Source of the DNA: Thermoplasmata archaeon
GTDB taxonomy: Archaea; Thermoplasmatota; Thermoplasmata; Lutacidiplasmatales; UBA184
DNA: 7,312 bases
Assembly: GCA_030042955.1 (NCBI GenBank)
Contig: JASHYQ010000294.1
Coordinates: 1 to 7,312, forward strand
Reading direction: 5' to 3'
Below are positions 5,867-7,312 of this stretch, in pieces. The translations under genes and the position numbers were made by a program. The notes beneath the pieces are model-generated. The model was given only the letters and a program-made list of their open reading frames with translations, was not told the origin of the DNA and made no database searches. The first letter of the stretch is position 1; each line of letters begins with the position of its first letter.

Positions 5867-6706
5867 ATGAGTTCCCGGACCCGTGCTCGCCCGGTGTCCG
5901 GCTCGGCCCCGGCCTACCACCGGGTCAACCGGGCCACCTGGGACCGCGTAGCCCGGTGGTACGAGACCCGCAATCGACGCGCCCTCGAGCGGTTCGGAGG
6001 CAAGGCCTGGGGGGTCTTCCGCGTCCCAGAGCGACAGGCACGGATGCTCGGCCCCGTGCGGGGCCGGGACGTCCTCGAGCTCGGCTGCGGCGCTGGCTGG
6101 TGGTCGATCGCCCTCGCGCGCGACGGCGCTCGAGTTGTCGGGCTGGACTTCTCCAGCGCGCGTCTGGCCCAGGCCCGCAGGCTGATGACGAAGGCCGGGG
6201 TCTCGTTCCCGCTGGTCGAAGCGCCGGCCGAGCGCATCCCGTATCCGGACGCGAGTTTCGACCTGGTCCTCTCGGACTACGGCGCGACGACCTTCTCGGA
6301 CCCGTACCGGACGATACCCGAGGTGTCGCGCGTGCTGCGGCCGGCGGGCCTGTTCGTGTTCGCGCACGCCAGCCCGTTCCGTTCGGTCGCCGAGACGGTT
6401 CGCGCCCGCCGTCTCACACAGCGGCTCGTCCGCGACTACTTCGGGCTGCACGCGCTCGAGGGCGCCGACGCGAGGGAGTTCCAGCTGACCTACCCGGAGT
6501 GGTTCCGGCTGTTCCAGGAGAACGGGCTCGTGGTCGACCGGTGGCTGGAACCAGTAGCTCCTCGCTCGCCGCAGAGCACCTATCTTTCCCGCAGGGACCA
6601 GGCATGGGCCCGCCGCTGGCCCATCGAGTGCATCTGGAGGCTGCGAAAGGATGCCTCCTCGAGGATCCGGCCCGGACCTCCGCGGCGCAGGCGACCCCGC
6701 CGCTGA
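5867..6706 (+). CDS. Class I SAM-dependent methyltransferase
   Basis: A 279-residue soluble protein that probably transfers a methyl group from S-adenosylmethionine to a small molecule. The Rossmann core is plain: motif I VLELGCGAGWW (69-79) binds SAM, the acidic end of strand 2 is VVGLDFS (90-96, Asp94), FDLVLSDYGA (131-140) is the strand-4 region, and VLRPAGLFVF (156-165) is the post-motif III segment. The helical N-terminus (AYHRVNRATWDRVARWYE, 16-33) and closing CIWRLRK (255-261) are typical of the Methyltransf_11/25-like group. The last 18 residues form a Pro/Arg-rich basic tail beyond the fold. The substrate is not evident; it resembles metabolite methyltransferases more than RNA or protein ones. 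The start is supported by a TATA-like patch. It lies between an MFS permease and a VOC protein on the same strand, so a shared small-molecule role is possible. Confidence 0.88.
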   Translation: MSSRTRARPVSGSAPAYHRVNRATWDRVARWYETRNRRALERFGGKAWGVFRVPERQARMLGPVRGRDVLELGCGAGWWSIALARDGARVVGLDFSSARLAQARRLMTKAGVSFPLVEAPAERIPYPDASFDLVLSDYGATTFSDPYRTIPEVSRVLRPAGLFVFAHASPFRSVAETVRARRLTQRLVRDYFGLHALEGADAREFQLTYPEWFRLFQENGLVVDRWLEPVAPRSPQSTYLSRRDQAWARRWPIECIWRLRKDASSRIRPGPPRRRRPRR

Positions 6707-6780
6707 CAGGCCCACGGAGGCTCGCGCGCGCGGAACCCCCGGCCGGGAGCGGACGGCTTGGGACGGGCCTTGCGCTCAAC

Positions 6781-6790
6781 GGTAATGAGG
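6781..6790 (+). promoter_or_regulatory. Weak TATA-like patch before the single-domain VOC gene
   Basis: GGTAATGAGG is the only A/T-containing patch in the 107 bases between the methyltransferase and VOC genes, centred about 29 bases before the ATG at 6814. It could give a nearly leaderless message. The match is poor, and cotranscription from the methyltransferase is equally possible. Confidence 0.2.
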
Positions 6791-6813
6791 CGAGGCCGCT
6801 CTGGGACGAGCCC

Positions 6814-7212
6814 ATGACGGCAACGGTCGAAGGGCTCGAAGCGGTCACCGTCCATGTCCGAGACATCGAGAAGGCGCGGAGCTTCTACGGGGTGGTCCTG
6901 GGCCTAAAGGAGCTCCAGTTCGACCGAACGGCAGGGAGAGCTGTGTTCGCCCTGCCCGGCGCGACCGCTACCCTGCGGATGCACGTGTACGACCCCGAGG
7001 AAGGGGGGCGCGAGCCCGGGACCGTCTCAGGGATCGTGTTCTCCCATCACGACCCCGCGTCGGCCTGCGCGGAGATCGCACGACGGGGAGGCAGGGTGAC
7101 GGACCCCCCGCACGAGATCCGTCCCCCGGGATTCGTCTCCACCCTCGCGGTCATCGCCGACCCGGACGGGAACGAGTTCGTCCTGCGCTCGCCCCCGACC
7201 CCCACGAGATAG
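6814..7212 (+). CDS. Single-domain VOC (glyoxalase/bleomycin-resistance fold) protein
   Basis: 132 residues, one VOC domain of normal length. It starts with strand 1 (LEAVTVHVRDIEKARSFYGVVLGL, in parts 8-31), where VRDIEKARSFY and LGL are the family signature, continues through VSGIVFSHHD (71-80) in the middle, and closes with IADPDGNEFVL (114-124). Active VOC metalloenzymes hold metal with a His/Gln on strand 1, a second residue mid-domain and a Glu three residues after GN. By pattern alignment these positions are Ala10, Gly73 and Val123, so a metal site is unlikely and a binding role or non-metal chemistry is more plausible. The frame is open far upstream through the methyltransferase region, but that part is antisequence-like and the domain begins right after this ATG. 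It shares little with the tandem VOC protein beyond family motifs. It ends 4 bases from the stop of the convergent partial gene. Confidence 0.85.
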   Translation: MTATVEGLEAVTVHVRDIEKARSFYGVVLGLKELQFDRTAGRAVFALPGATATLRMHVYDPEEGGREPGTVSGIVFSHHDPASACAEIARRGGRVTDPPHEIRPPGFVSTLAVIADPDGNEFVLRSPPTPTR

Positions 7213-7216
7213 CGCC

Positions 7217-7312
7217 TCAGCGTAGGGACTCCCTCGTCCCGGCGTAGAGGTCGCGCGCCGGGCTCAGGAGGCGGAAGACGTCCGGGTCGATCACCGGTCG
7301 GCCGTGCAGGAC
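7217..7312 (-). CDS. C-terminal end of an unidentified protein (runs off the window)
   Basis: The last 96 bases on the minus strand are open and end in TGA at 7217-7219. They encode 31 residues that look like real protein: LHGRPVIDPDVFRLL, then SPARDLYAGTRESLR and stop. The mix of hydrophobic, acidic and basic residues is unlike the Arg/Pro-rich false frames of this GC-rich DNA. The fragment is too short for me to name a family. It converges tail to tail on the VOC gene with only 4 bases between stop codons, so the two messages must overlap at their 3' ends. Confidence 0.55.
   Translation of the reverse strand, partial: VLHGRPVIDPDVFRLLSPARDLYAGTRESLR

Noticed and set aside
4734..5870. Plus-strand frame overlapping the second MFS gene
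   Set aside because: Composition is almost only Gly, Arg, Pro and Ala with no fold pattern; it is a shadow of the MFS gene.
5681..6715. Minus-strand frame antisense to the methyltransferase
   Set aside because: No recognisable domain; it opposes a gene with all methyltransferase motifs and is explained by GC-rich codon use.
5728..7212. One long plus-strand frame including the single-domain VOC gene
   Set aside because: Only the part from 6814 looks like a protein. The upstream part is Arg/Pro/Gly-rich and overlaps the real methyltransferase in another frame, so it is not a fusion.
1..7312. CRISPR array, insertion sequence, integrase or attachment-site repeat
   Set aside because: No regularly spaced direct repeats, no transposase or integrase-like protein, and no long direct or terminal inverted repeats were seen on reading both strands.

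Overview
The window reads as a high-GC archaeal chromosome segment, most likely from an uncultured Thermoplasmata-like (Thermoplasmatota) lineage. Three things point to archaea. Several genes have an A/T-rich TATA-like patch centred 25-27 bases upstream of the start codon and no convincing Shine-Dalgarno sequence, as expected for leaderless archaeal mRNAs. The first gene is an Lrp/AsnC-type regulator with two winged-helix domains. Gene density is moderate, with mostly single-gene units. The lineage is inference; no rRNA or marker gene is present.

Layout. 19-951 (-) encodes a double wHTH Lrp-like regulator. It is divergent from 1059-1904 (+), a two-domain vicinal oxygen chelate (VOC, glyoxalase/bleomycin-resistance fold) protein whose halves are clearly a tandem duplication. 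A convergent gap carrying alternative hairpins separates this from 2061-3218 (-), a 12-helix MFS transporter with its own TATA box. A 339-base gap with inverted repeats follows, then 3558-4040 (-), a small helical TPR-like conserved hypothetical protein. A second gap of 358 bases separates that gene from the divergent 4399-5664 (+), a second MFS transporter from a different subfamily. Then come 5867-6706 (+), a class I SAM-dependent methyltransferase, and 6814-7212 (+), a single-domain VOC protein. The window ends in the C-terminus of an unidentified gene on the minus strand (stop at 7217-7219).

How the genes may work together. The set comprises a regulator, two VOC proteins lacking the usual metal-ligand glutamate, two drug-efflux-type MFS permeases and a small-molecule-type methyltransferase. 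This is the kind of equipment used to bind, modify and export small toxic compounds. No single operon ties them together, because strands alternate and most genes seem to have separate promoters, so a shared pathway is only a hypothesis. I see no mobile element, CRISPR array, tRNA or rRNA, and nothing that clearly amounts to a new system. The most distinctive items are the duplicated VOC protein beside its probable divergent regulator, the hairpins that share one arm, and the conserved TPR-like orphan.
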